Shown here: positions 1 through 8,184 of the stretch, piece after piece
Layout of the letters: the number at the start of each line of letters is the position of its first letter
How positions within the stretch are numbered: position 1 is the stretch's first letter
Assembly (NCBI GenBank): GCA_026004795.1
Contig: BPJV01000006.1
Coordinates: 248,001-312,000, forward strand
Reading direction: 5' to 3'
DNA length: 64,000 nucleotides
From: Pirellulaceae bacterium
GTDB taxonomy: Bacteria; Planctomycetota; Planctomycetia; Pirellulales; Pirellulaceae
Position numbers and translations under genes: made by a program
Notes under the pieces: model-generated
Told to the model about the DNA's origin: nothing
What the model saw: only the letters and a program-made list of their open reading frames with translations
Database searches by the model: none

Positions 1-325
1 AGCGCGACGTGGCCTTGATCTTGATATCCACACCAGCCGGCAAGCTCAACTTATTAAGAGCCTCAATCGTCTTGGCCGTCGCCTGCCGGATGTCGATCAA
101 TCGCTTGTGAGTGCGAATCTCATACTGCTGCCGAGACTTCTTGTCGATATGCGGCCCGGACAGCACCGTGTAACGCTCAATGCGCGTGGGCAAGGGAATC
201 GGGCCATGCACTTCGGAGTGCGTCCGCTTGGCAGTATCCACGATCTCCAGCGCGCTCTGATCGAGCACCGCATGATCGTATGCCTCCATCCGAATTCGAA
301 TGACCTCATGCGAACCAGTCGCCAC
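1..325 (-). CDS. rpsJ: 30S ribosomal protein S10 (3' end at or just beyond window edge)
   Basis: This encodes ribosomal protein S10 of the small subunit, which in many bacteria also acts as NusE in antitermination. The reverse-strand translation begins [18 protein letters not shown] and contains the family signatures [19 protein letters not shown] and [12 protein letters not shown], ending [14 protein letters not shown] at base 2, which is the usual C-terminus of planctomycete S10. The stop codon would lie across or just outside base 1. I chose a GTG start at 325 because a GAGGGG ribosome-binding site lies just upstream and no in-frame ATG fits. No other gene of the S10 operon is visible on its upstream side; the next gene upstream is clpS, almost 1 kb away. 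Confidence 0.95.
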   Translation of the reverse strand, partial: MATGSHEVIRIRMEAYDHAVLDQSALEIVDTAKRTHSEVHGPIPLPTRIERYTVLSGPHIDKKSRQQYEIRTHKRLIDIRQATAKTIEALNKLSLPAGVDIKIKATSR

Positions 326-1252
326 GACAGCCCCTCACTAATAAGTACACGCACCGAATGTTACAAACCATGCGGAAAGACACGAGACCACTGCTCCCGG
401 TGGGCAGCAATGGTTACGTAGTGCCGTTCACGAAGCTCGAAAGTTTAAGGATCGTCCTATTGGTCGTCAACGGCAAATGGATCTTCGTTCAAGTTTCTTT
501 TTTCGTCGTCCGCCGGATCGATTTTGCTGCCGCTGGACAACGTCGACGAGGGGGAGCGGCCAACCCGATGGCACGCGAGCACCGCCCCCTGAGGACACGG
601 CGTCGATGGCGCTCCAACGAGGCAGCTGCCCGCGTCTTGACGAAGGAAGGTTGCCTCGCGCGGCCCTATGCTACCTGCCGCCGTGCTCCACGGTGCCGTT
701 CGTTCCAAGTGGTCAATGCCAGGGAAAGCTAGAGCCTGCGCAGCAACCTTGCCGGAGATGCGCACCGGGCCGGCTCCGAAGTCGGCCCCACCTCACGAGC
801 AACTGTAGACCTCATCGCAAACCTGGCGGAGAAGCACTGATCCAGAGTTCTTTCGAAGCCCCCATAATCGCTGGTCAGTTGCCAAGGGGAGAGCCCCCGC
901 CGAAAGGACAACCACCACCGGCTGGCTCATGCCGGCGGTAGACGGAGACAGTTAGCCCACAGATGGCTAGCCCTCAGATGGAGCAACAGATGAATTCGGC
1001 AACAACGGACGGCTTCGCCCCCCACGACAGCAAACGTGCGGAACATCGCTGCCCCGGCGAGGCCAATCATCTGAGTACCAGCTAGACACGACCACCGCTG
1101 CCTGACGTCAACGTAGCCCAACGCCGCGCCGGCGGGACTACAGCCTCTTGACCGCCACTGCCAAAAGCCGCGACGACGTCGAAAGCCGGGAAAACGAGGC
1201 GCGATGCTGAGAACAACCTAACCCGGCCCACTGAACCGTGCCACGAATTCGC
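326..1252. other. Long intergenic region upstream of rpsJ, no supported gene
   Basis: About 0.9 kb separates clpS from rpsJ. Open frames exist on both strands, but all have irregular codon use and low-complexity Arg/Pro/Ser-rich translations, and none resembles a family I know. I looked for tmRNA, RNase P RNA and tRNA signatures on both strands and saw none. A short reverse frame (457-765) ends in an acidic, protein-like stretch but is otherwise unconvincing. The region probably contains the promoter and leader of rpsJ. Confidence 0.5.
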
Positions 1253-1609
1253 TCAACACTCCGGTTCGATACTAGCACTCATGCTTCCCGAACACTTCTT
1301 GGCAAACGGATCTTTGCCGAAAGCGTGAATCTGGTCCCGCTTCAGTTCGGCATGCTCCTTGGTGGTGGTCAGTACGATAACCCGGCCCGTGGTGTCGACT
1401 TCCTTGGCCATGGCATAAGCCTTCTCGAAGGAGTAGCCGAAGAGCTGGTGAAGCATCAGAATGACATACTCATACGTGTGCTCTTCGTCATCCCACAGAA
1501 CCACATGGTAGCGCGGCTGCCGCTTCGGCTTGGCTTGCTCCTTCGTTTTGGGTGCCTTGCGAGTCGACACCACGACGTCATCTAAGACGGCTTCGTCCGT
1601 TGCCCCCAT
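1253..1609 (-). CDS. clpS: ATP-dependent Clp protease adaptor ClpS
   Basis: ClpS binds the N-domain of the ClpA/ClpC unfoldase and delivers N-degron substrates to the ClpP protease. The 118-residue product has a disordered Lys/Arg-rich N-terminus (about residues 1-35) followed by the ClpS core: YHVVLWDDEEHTYEYVI, the helix LHQLFGYSFEKAYAMA, then VIVLTTTKEHAELKRDQI. The acidic DDEEHT patch matches the N-degron pocket of the family. The ATG at 1609 is preferred over an upstream in-frame GTG because a GGAGG site lies 8 nt before it. It is transcribed toward rpsJ but is too distant for a clear operon. Divergent from the dipeptidase gene. Confidence 0.92.
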   Translation of the reverse strand: MGATDEAVLDDVVVSTRKAPKTKEQAKPKRQPRYHVVLWDDEEHTYEYVILMLHQLFGYSFEKAYAMAKEVDTTGRVIVLTTTKEHAELKRDQIHAFGKDPFAKKCSGSMSASIEPEC

Positions 1610-1880
1610 CGTTTCGCCCTCCACAGACCATTACTTCTTATCGATCCAACCAGATCGGCACCCCCGATCACCGGTGTTGGACGAGTTTCGACATTTGTTT
1701 GGGCCACGGTGTAATCACCGCGCCCATCCCTCCTGCCTAGCCAAGATGTCGCCCAACTATTGGTGCAGGCAAAGTAGTCACGCGTCGGTTGTGTTGTTTC
1801 CCTGGCCTTACTATTGTAACCAGCATTACGACCGACAAGGCAAGTACACGTGCACCTACCATCGTATCACGGCGGCAAAA

Positions 1881-3272
1881 ATGAATGCTCTGGAAACGAT
1901 CGATCAGTATCTTCGTCAAAGTCAACCTAGACAGCTTGAATTGCTTAACCGCTTGCTGCGCATCCCCAGCATCAGTGCGGATCCGGCATTTGCGGAAGAG
2001 GTCCAGCGAGCGGCGGAACTGCTGGCGGACATTTTCTCCGAATTGAGGATGCAGGTTGAATTGATTCCTACGGATGGACCGCCGCTGGTATATGCAGAAA
2101 CTCCTCCGGTCGAGGGCAAGCCGGTGGCATTGGTGTATGGCCATTATGACGTGCAGCCTCCCGATCCGTTGGACCAATGGCTCTCGCCACCGTTCGAACC
2201 TACCGAACGGGACGGTAAACTGTTCGCTCGAGGGGCAACCGACGACAAGGGACAACTGCTGACCCACCTGTTGAGTGTCGCCGCTTGGCTGCACACCGTG
2301 GGCTCGTTGCCCATGCAAGTGAAGTTCTTGATCGAGGGGGAAGAGGAGGTCGGCAGCCAACAGTTGGAGGCTTTTCTTCGACGCCCCGAAGCGGTCGAGA
2401 AACTGCGCAGTGACGTTGTGGTGATCAGCGATTCTTCCCAGTACGGTCCGGGGCAACCGGCCATCACCTATGGTCTGCGGGGCATCGCCTACTTTGAACT
2501 TCACGCCTCGGGCCCGAAACATGATCTGCACAGCGGCAGTTTTGGCGGAACGGTCGCCAATCCGGCCGTCCAGCTTAGTCGATTGCTGAGCCAGTTGATC
2601 GACCAGCAAGGGCGTATTCAGCTCCCCGGCTTCTACGACAACGTGCGGCCGTTGACCGACGAGGAGCGTCGAAGTTGGGCAGCGCTGAAGTTCGACGATG
2701 CTCGATTCGCCGAGGAGTTGGGCGTTCCGCAACTGTGGGGCGAACAGGGCTATACGACCCTGGAACGCCGTTGGGCACGCCCCACGTTCGATGTCCATGG
2801 CCTGCTCAGCGGTTATACCGGAGAGGGCGGCAAGACGATCATTCCTGCCACGGCGTCTGCCAAATTGAGTTTTCGTTTGGTTCCGGACCAGACGCCTGAG
2901 ATGGTAGCGCAGCAGTTGCGTCAATTCCTTCAAGAAAACGCGCCGCCTGGCGTCCGTGTTCGGCTTGCAGAGCTGCACGGCGGAATGCCCGTGCTCGTCG
3001 ACCCCCACAGTCCGTTCATCGCTGCGGCCCAACAGGCCATAGAAGCCGCGTTTGGATGTCCAGCAGTGTTGATACGCGAGGGAGGATCGATTCCCATCGT
3101 CGCCGAGTTGGTACAACGACTGTCAGCCGACGTATTGCTGCTGGGGTGGGGGCAAGACGACGACGGGGCTCATAGTCCGAACGAAAAAATCAACCTCGAG
3201 GACTTCTATCGCGGCACGCAGGCCAGCGGTTATTTGTGGGACGCCTTGGCACGCGTAGATCGCGCTCGATAA
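1881..3272 (+). CDS. M20 family metallopeptidase (dipeptidase/carnosinase-like)
   Basis: This is a 463-residue cytosolic peptidase of the M20 (ArgE/DapE/PepV/CNDP) family, which hydrolyses dipeptides or acylated amino acids with two metal ions. Visible signatures are the first metal-ligand motif GHYDVQPPDP near residue 88, GATDDKGQLL, the catalytic EGEEEVGS near residue 150, and DLHSGSFGG and GGSIPIV later, followed by the C-terminal metal-ligand region GWGQDDDGAHSPNEKI. Length and motif order fit the CNDP-like dipeptidase subgroup. The open frame extends upstream, but the upstream residues are not family-like, so the ATG at 1881 (MNALETIDQYL) is chosen. The exact substrate cannot be read from the sequence. 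No operon partner is evident. Confidence 0.9.
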   Translation: MNALETIDQYLRQSQPRQLELLNRLLRIPSISADPAFAEEVQRAAELLADIFSELRMQVELIPTDGPPLVYAETPPVEGKPVALVYGHYDVQPPDPLDQWLSPPFEPTERDGKLFARGATDDKGQLLTHLLSVAAWLHTVGSLPMQVKFLIEGEEEVGSQQLEAFLRRPEAVEKLRSDVVVISDSSQYGPGQPAITYGLRGIAYFELHASGPKHDLHSGSFGGTVANPAVQLSRLLSQLIDQQGRIQLPGFYDNVRPLTDEERRSWAALKFDDARFAEELGVPQLWGEQGYTTLERRWARPTFDVHGLLSGYTGEGGKTIIPATASAKLSFRLVPDQTPEMVAQQLRQFLQENAPPGVRVRLAELHGGMPVLVDPHSPFIAAAQQAIEAAFGCPAVLIREGGSIPIVAELVQRLSADVLLLGWGQDDDGAHSPNEKINLEDFYRGTQASGYLWDALARVDRAR

Positions 3273-3440
3273 TCCACGTTTTGCCGGCGCGGCGTCGGTT
3301 GCAGAACCTGCAGAGCTGCCCCAAACTGCCTGCGACAGGAACGTTCCTGCGGAGGGCGGTCACCAAGCAGCGCTGCTGCCGCCATGGCTTCTGTTGCCCA
3401 TCACCATTGTTGAATCCCTCTCTACCGAGACAACATCCTT

Positions 3441-4739
3441 ATGCTGGATCGAAAACTGATTCTCGAAGACCCCGAGCGCGTACGACGAAACTGTGAGCTG
3501 CGTGGTGTCCAGGTGGACGTCAGTCGCTTGGTGGACCTGGAGCAGCGGCGGCGCGAGAAGCTGCGCGAGGCCGAGGAGTTGAATCGCCAGGCCAATGCGA
3601 CGAGCAAATCGATTGGCAAAGCGTCGAGTCCGGAAGAGCGTGAACAACTCAAGGAGTTGGGCCGCCAGTTGCGGGAGCAAAAGGAGGCAGCGCAGGCCGA
3701 GCATGACGCCTTGGAGCAGGAGATCGTCGGCCTGCTGATGCAGATCCCCAACTTGACGCACCCCCAGGCGCCCGTCGGTGGAGAGGAGGCAAGCCGCGAA
3801 GTTGGCCGCGGCAAGACGCCCGTGCCCACGTTCGATTTCCCCCCTCGGGATCACGTCGAATTGGGAGCGTTGCACGACATGATCGATTTCGAAGGCGGCG
3901 CGCGCGTGGCCGGATCGGGATTCTACTTCCTGAAGAACGATGCCGTGCTCCTCGACCTGGCTCTGCAACAATTTGCCACGCGGTTCCTGGTCGAGCGGGG
4001 ATTCGTGCCCGTGACAACGCCAGACGTCGCCCATTCCGCGATCCTCCAAGGAATCGGCTTCATGCCCCGTGGACCGGAGACGCAAATCTATTCGATCGAG
4101 AACACCGATTTGAACCTGGTGGCCACAGCAGAAATCACCCTCGGGGGATTGATGGCCGGCCAGGTGTTGGATGCAGAGCAATTGCCGCTGAGAATGGTGG
4201 GGATCAGCCACTGTTTTCGGACCGAGGCGGGGGCGGCCGGCCGCGCCTCCAAAGGACTCTATCGTGTCCATCAGTTTACGAAGGTCGAGATGTTCGCTTT
4301 CACGCTCCCCGATCAAAGCGACGCGATGCACGAGGAGCTGCGGCAGTGGGAATGCGAACTGTTCGACGCGCTGGAGATCCCTTACCGCGTCATCGATACG
4401 GCCACCGGCGATCTCGGTGGTCCCGCGTACCGCAAGTACGACCTGGAGGCGTGGATGCCGGGGCGCGGCGAGGGTGGCCAGTGGGGCGAGGTCACCAGCA
4501 CCTCCAACTGCACCGACTACCAGGCTCGACGGCTGAACATTCGCTACAAAATCAAAGGAGAAAAAGGGACGCACCTCGTCCATACGCTCAATGGCACGGC
4601 GGTGGCAATCAGTCGCGCCTTGATTGCCATCATGGAGAATAACCAACTGGCTGACGGATCGATTCGAGTCCCTGTGGCTCTGCAGCCATGGGTGGGCAAG
4701 GAAGTCATCGAGGCACCACGGACTGCTGACGAGAATTAA
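3441..4739 (+). CDS. serS: Seryl-tRNA synthetase
   Basis: SerS is a class II aminoacyl-tRNA synthetase that charges tRNA-Ser and is also needed for selenocysteine tRNA. The 432-residue protein starts MLDRKLILEDPERVRRNCELRG, with the N-terminal antiparallel coiled-coil arm at about residues 25-110 that binds the long tRNA variable arm. Motif 2 is FRTEAGAAGRASKGLYRVHQF near residue 258 and motif 3 is NGTAVAISRALIAIMENNQ near residue 383, both with conserved arginines. The length is typical. A 14-base perfect palindrome lies about 90 bp upstream and a very large inverted repeat lies downstream. No T-box-like leader was seen. Confidence 0.97.
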   Translation: MLDRKLILEDPERVRRNCELRGVQVDVSRLVDLEQRRREKLREAEELNRQANATSKSIGKASSPEEREQLKELGRQLREQKEAAQAEHDALEQEIVGLLMQIPNLTHPQAPVGGEEASREVGRGKTPVPTFDFPPRDHVELGALHDMIDFEGGARVAGSGFYFLKNDAVLLDLALQQFATRFLVERGFVPVTTPDVAHSAILQGIGFMPRGPETQIYSIENTDLNLVATAEITLGGLMAGQVLDAEQLPLRMVGISHCFRTEAGAAGRASKGLYRVHQFTKVEMFAFTLPDQSDAMHEELRQWECELFDALEIPYRVIDTATGDLGGPAYRKYDLEAWMPGRGEGGQWGEVTSTSNCTDYQARRLNIRYKIKGEKGTHLVHTLNGTAVAISRALIAIMENNQLADGSIRVPVALQPWVGKEVIEAPRTADEN

Positions 4740-4770
4740 CGTTGGTGTAACCGCTCACGGCTCGGTCGAT

Positions 4771-4840
4771 AGGGCGAGACTGCTCCCGAGCCGGCTGAGC
4801 CGCCCACTCGTCCTGTGCGGCTCAGCCGGAGCCTCGCCCT
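4771..4840. terminator. Large two-tier inverted repeat downstream of serS
   Basis: A 13-bp perfect stem (4791-4803 with 4817-4829, CCGGCTGAGCCGC and its complement) is enclosed by a second 8-bp perfect stem (4771-4778 with 4833-4840, AGGGCGAG and CTCGCCCT). It follows the serS stop by 31 bp and precedes the next gene by about 200 bp. There is no T-tract, so it may be a transcription or RNA-stability element rather than a classical intrinsic terminator. Confidence 0.6.
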
Positions 4841-5037
4841 TCCACAATCGCAACCCGTAGGGAAAGCCGTGAACGACGACGCGCTGGGCTTACCAGCACG
4901 ACGCGCCGACGGGTCGATCGATACGGGCAGTCGAAAGGCACGAACATCGTGTAAGATGATGGGGAGAGGCAGCCACCTGCGGTCCCCTGTCAGCGTTTTC
5001 CGTTTTTTCTGGCGTGATTTTGCTACGGTTTCTCAAC

Positions 5038-6276
5038 ATGCACCAAAGACGTTCTTTCTCCCTACCTCGCCTTCACTCCTTCATGCCGCTCGTCGCGTTG
5101 CTGGTCTGCGTGGTCGTAGCCGGAGTTTTGCCACCGGCCGCCAGCCAGGAGTTGGTTCCCGGCGAAGTGCTCGGTGGCGGGAAGGAAGTCAGCGAAAAGG
5201 AGAAACGCCAAAATACGGTTTACGAGTTCGAGCCATTGACGGAGAGATTCCAGCAAGCCACGGCTGCTCTCCGAGACCACGTGAAGAAGTTGCGTGAAGT
5301 CGTCATCCGCTTCAATGTGGCCTCGGCGGAAGAGAATCGCCGCTGGCAAGACAGATTTCAAGAGCTGATCGACGAGGGGGTGGGCATCCATCAAGAGTTC
5401 CTGCAGGCGGCGATCGAGGAATACCGGCAAGGCCTGGAGAACAAAGAGCCGCTAGGAAACATGCTGTTCAAAATCTTGGAACGGAACATCGATCGCGATC
5501 GGTTCGATGGTATGGTGGAGTTGGCTCAAGCCTTGCTCGACGGTGGATACCAGCACGAGGATCTAGAGGGGTATCTCGTGATGGCGGCGTACGGCTTATG
5601 CCGCTTCGACATTGTGGAGCCCCACCTGGAGCAGTTAATTGCTCGGGGCGTGGTGTCCGATCGCTTTCTTCATGTCCATGCCAATCTCGAGCAAATCAAG
5701 CAGGATTGGGCCGAGGAGCTGGAGTATCGCCGACAAGATGCTCAAGGGGAACCGCTCCCGCGGGCGCTCCTGCGCACCACCAAAGGTGATATCGAGGTCG
5801 AGCTGTTCGAGAACCAAGCCCCGGAAACGGTGGCCAATTTCATCCATCTGGCGGAAAGCGGTTTCTATGACCACCACTTGTTCCATCGCGTCATCCCCCA
5901 TTTCATGGCGCAGACCGGTGATCCGCTGGGCGACGGCACCGGTGGACCGGGGTACGCGATCTACGATGAACATCATCGGCCCGATCATCGCAAGTTTTTT
6001 CGCGGCTACTTAGGGATGGCGAGAACGGCGGCACCCAATTCGGCGGGATCGCAGTTCTTTATTACCTTTCTTCCCACGTTCGATCTCAATGGGCAGTACA
6101 CGGTTTTCGGTCGTGTGGTCAAGGGCATCGAAGTCCTCTCCAACCTCCGCCGTGTCGACCCGGACAGCAAAACGGATAGCGAAGAAGATAAGGGATTGCC
6201 GCTGGACGAATTGATCGAGGTGCGCATCCTCAGCAAACGCAACCATCCATATGAACCGCATAAGGTAGAGGGATGA
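5038..6276 (+). CDS. Secreted cyclophilin-type peptidyl-prolyl cis-trans isomerase
   Basis: The product (412 aa) catalyses proline cis-trans isomerisation and probably works outside the cytoplasmic membrane, because residues 1-36 form a signal peptide (hydrophobic FMPLVALLVCVVVAGVLPPAASQ). The middle, about residues 50-230, is helical and TPR-like without a recognised family. The cyclophilin domain spans about residues 240-395: TTKGDIEVELFENQAPETVANF, FHRVIPHFMAQTGDP with the catalytic arginine, GYLGMARTAAPNSAGSQFFI, and a C-terminal FGRVVKGIEVL. ATG 5038 is preferred over GTG 5014 because it gives a normal signal peptide. The stop overlaps the next start by four bases (ATGA), indicating translational coupling with the binding lipoprotein. 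Confidence 0.9.
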   Translation: MHQRRSFSLPRLHSFMPLVALLVCVVVAGVLPPAASQELVPGEVLGGGKEVSEKEKRQNTVYEFEPLTERFQQATAALRDHVKKLREVVIRFNVASAEENRRWQDRFQELIDEGVGIHQEFLQAAIEEYRQGLENKEPLGNMLFKILERNIDRDRFDGMVELAQALLDGGYQHEDLEGYLVMAAYGLCRFDIVEPHLEQLIARGVVSDRFLHVHANLEQIKQDWAEELEYRRQDAQGEPLPRALLRTTKGDIEVELFENQAPETVANFIHLAESGFYDHHLFHRVIPHFMAQTGDPLGDGTGGPGYAIYDEHHRPDHRKFFRGYLGMARTAAPNSAGSQFFITFLPTFDLNGQYTVFGRVVKGIEVLSNLRRVDPDSKTDSEEDKGLPLDELIEVRILSKRNHPYEPHKVEG

Positions 6277-7361
6277 TCGAGCAAGTACCGCTGCGAAACG
6301 TCCGGTTGATTTCGTGGGGATGCGTGTGGACACTGCTCGGCACCACCCTCCCGGGATGCGTACCGCAACCTGAGGAGGCGGTGGTCGTCTACTCGGCCGC
6401 GGATCGTGAGTTCGCCAAACCGATCTTCGCCGCTTTCCAACGCCGCCATCCAGGTACCGAGGTCTTGCCGGTCTTCGATGTGGAATCGACGAAGACCGTG
6501 GGGTTGGTAGCGAGGATCGAAGCGGAAAAGGAGCGGCCGCGGTGCGATGTATTTTGGAATAACGAGATCATGCACACTCTGCGGCTCGACGCCCAAGGAC
6601 TCCTGCGACCGATCCGTTGGGACATTCCCGCCGAATGGCCCCGACACTTGCGCAGTCCACGAGGGACGTGGGTCGGGTTCGCGGCGCGAGCTCGTGTGCT
6701 GTTGGTGAACCGGCAAAAACTGCCAGAAACGGCCCAGTATCCCCAATCGGTATTGGAGTTGGCCGACCCGAAGTGGAAGGGGAACTGTGCCGTCGCCGAA
6801 CCGCTGGCCGGAACAACGGCCACCCATTTTGCTGTCCTGCACGTGCAATTGGGGGACGCTGCGGCGACCGATCTGTTCCGCCGAATCCGCGAGAACGCGG
6901 TGGTGCTCTCCGGCAATAAACAGGTGGCGCAAGCCGTCTCCGCTGGACAAGTCGCCTGGGGATTGACCGACACCGATGATGCTTTGATCGAGATCGCGGC
7001 AGGGCTTCCCGTGGAGATCGTGTTTCCCGATCAGCAGCCGGGCGCGATGGGAACGCTGGGAATTCCCAATTCCGTAGCCGTTATCGAGGGATGTCCGCAC
7101 CCGTCAGCCGCTGAGCAGTTGGCGAACTTTCTGGTCTCTGAAGATATCGAAGGACGGTTGGCGATGGGCCCCAGCGGTCAGATCCCGATTCGCCCCGGCC
7201 ATCCTCAAAAATCACGTGCTGTCGGTGATCGCCAGCTACGGTGGATGGAGGTGGACTTCGAGGAGGTCGCACGGCGGTGGCCGACACTCGTCGACCAGCT
7301 CCGGAGGCTGTTCCGTGGCGGTGGGAAACCTACCGCGTCGAACCCTTCCCCCTCTCAATGA
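6273..7361 (+). CDS. Extracellular solute-binding lipoprotein, iron (Fbp/AfuA) type
   Basis: This 362-residue protein resembles periplasmic binding proteins for ferric iron or similar ligands (family 1, FbpA-like). A lipoprotein signal is visible at the N-terminus with lipobox TLPGC and the lipidated cysteine at residue 29. The mature protein begins VVVYSAADREFAKPIFAAF, typical of Fbp proteins (VVYS.R...), followed by DVFWNNEIMHTLRL and, in the C-terminal lobe, SGNKQVAQAVSAGQVAWGLTDTDDA and IPNSVAVIEG. No permease or ATPase gene is adjacent, so the transporter partner must be encoded elsewhere, or the protein has another sensing role. It is coupled by a 4-bp overlap to the cyclophilin and followed by trpF. 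Confidence 0.8.
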   Translation: MIEQVPLRNVRLISWGCVWTLLGTTLPGCVPQPEEAVVVYSAADREFAKPIFAAFQRRHPGTEVLPVFDVESTKTVGLVARIEAEKERPRCDVFWNNEIMHTLRLDAQGLLRPIRWDIPAEWPRHLRSPRGTWVGFAARARVLLVNRQKLPETAQYPQSVLELADPKWKGNCAVAEPLAGTTATHFAVLHVQLGDAAATDLFRRIRENAVVLSGNKQVAQAVSAGQVAWGLTDTDDALIEIAAGLPVEIVFPDQQPGAMGTLGIPNSVAVIEGCPHPSAAEQLANFLVSEDIEGRLAMGPSGQIPIRPGHPQKSRAVGDRQLRWMEVDFEEVARRWPTLVDQLRRLFRGGGKPTASNPSPSQ

Positions 7362-7387
7362 CCGATCGTCGCGGAGAGAATCGTTCC

Positions 7388-8122
7388 ATGACACGAATCG
7401 ACGACCGCCCCCGCTTTCCGCGCATCAAGGTTTGCGGAGTGACGCGTGAGCAGGACGTGGTGATGCTAGCCGAAGAAGGTGTCGATACGATCGGCATCAA
7501 CTTGGTCCATTCCAGCCCTCGCGGCGTCTCCCTCGCCAAGGCATCGAAACTAGCCGAGGTGGCCCTCAGTTGTCGCTTGCAAGTAATAGCCGTGGTGATG
7601 AACCCGTCCCGCGACGAATTGAAACAGGTGTTGGCTGCAGCCCCCTGGGATGCCGTGCAATTGCACGGCCAGGAATCGGTCGATCTGGCCACAAATTGCG
7701 AGAACATCCCAGTTATCAAGGCAGTTTCCTGGAGTGGCAGGGCGGAGGAACGGGAGATGGCGAAGACCTGGCAGCGGGTATTCCATCGCTCAGGCGCGAA
7801 TCCACCGCCGGGTGAACCTTCGGTTTCCCCGCATCTATGGGGCATTCTCATCGACGCGTATGCTCCGGTGACCGGAGGGGGTACCGGTAGAACGGCGCGT
7901 TGGGATCTTCTGGCGCCGCGTCCGGCAGAATTGACCGGTGTACCGCTGATGTTGGCCGGGGGGCTGCGTCCCGACAACGTCGCCGCAGCCATTGCCGTGA
8001 CGCGTCCCCAAGGGGTCGACACGGCCAGCGGTGTGGAAGAAAGCCCTGGCATCAAGTCCCGACAGCGTGTGCGGCAATTCGTGGCGGCCGTCGACGAAGT
8101 GCGCGATGCCATTGTGCAGTAG
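7388..8122 (+). CDS. trpF: Phosphoribosylanthranilate isomerase
   Basis: TrpF converts N-(5-phosphoribosyl)anthranilate to CdRP, the third step of tryptophan synthesis. The 244-residue TIM-barrel protein shows KVCGVTREQD with the catalytic cysteine, the signature VQLHGQE, GGGTGRTARWDLL at the phosphate site, and LAGGLRPDNV followed by GVDTASGVEESPGIK with the catalytic aspartate. It is slightly longer than usual because of a Pro-rich insertion around residue 140 (FHRSGANPPPGEPSVSPH). ATG 7388 is preferred because GGAGAG lies about 8 nt before it; another in-frame ATG occurs at 7358. No other trp gene is in the window, so the gene stands apart from a trp operon. Confidence 0.94.
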   Translation: MTRIDDRPRFPRIKVCGVTREQDVVMLAEEGVDTIGINLVHSSPRGVSLAKASKLAEVALSCRLQVIAVVMNPSRDELKQVLAAAPWDAVQLHGQESVDLATNCENIPVIKAVSWSGRAEEREMAKTWQRVFHRSGANPPPGEPSVSPHLWGILIDAYAPVTGGGTGRTARWDLLAPRPAELTGVPLMLAGGLRPDNVAAAIAVTRPQGVDTASGVEESPGIKSRQRVRQFVAAVDEVRDAIVQ

Positions 8123-8184
8123 GCTTGCCCCGTCTGGCCACGTGACTCGACCCCGTGCGTATTTCTGTTTTAGTTAGCAACCTT

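Noticed and set aside
326-1252. tmRNA, RNase P RNA or tRNA in the rpsJ upstream gap
   Set aside because: Neither the tmRNA ends nor the conserved RNase P cores nor T-loop-like GGTTCRA sequences occur on either strand.
1737-3116. Long minus-strand open frame opposite the dipeptidase gene
   Set aside because: It is the antisense shadow of a well-supported M20 peptidase and has a low-complexity, Arg/Gln-rich translation with no family signature.
3273-3440. T-box or leader peptide upstream of serS
   Set aside because: No T-box core sequence, and the only short ORF (about 3383) is His- rather than Ser-rich.
3360-4646. 428-codon minus-strand frame opposite serS
   Set aside because: Shadow of serS; serS has all class II synthetase motifs.
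7241-7387. Longer start for trpF
   Set aside because: The extra N-terminal residues overlap the upstream gene and do not look like TrpF; the ATG at 7388 has a good ribosome-binding site.
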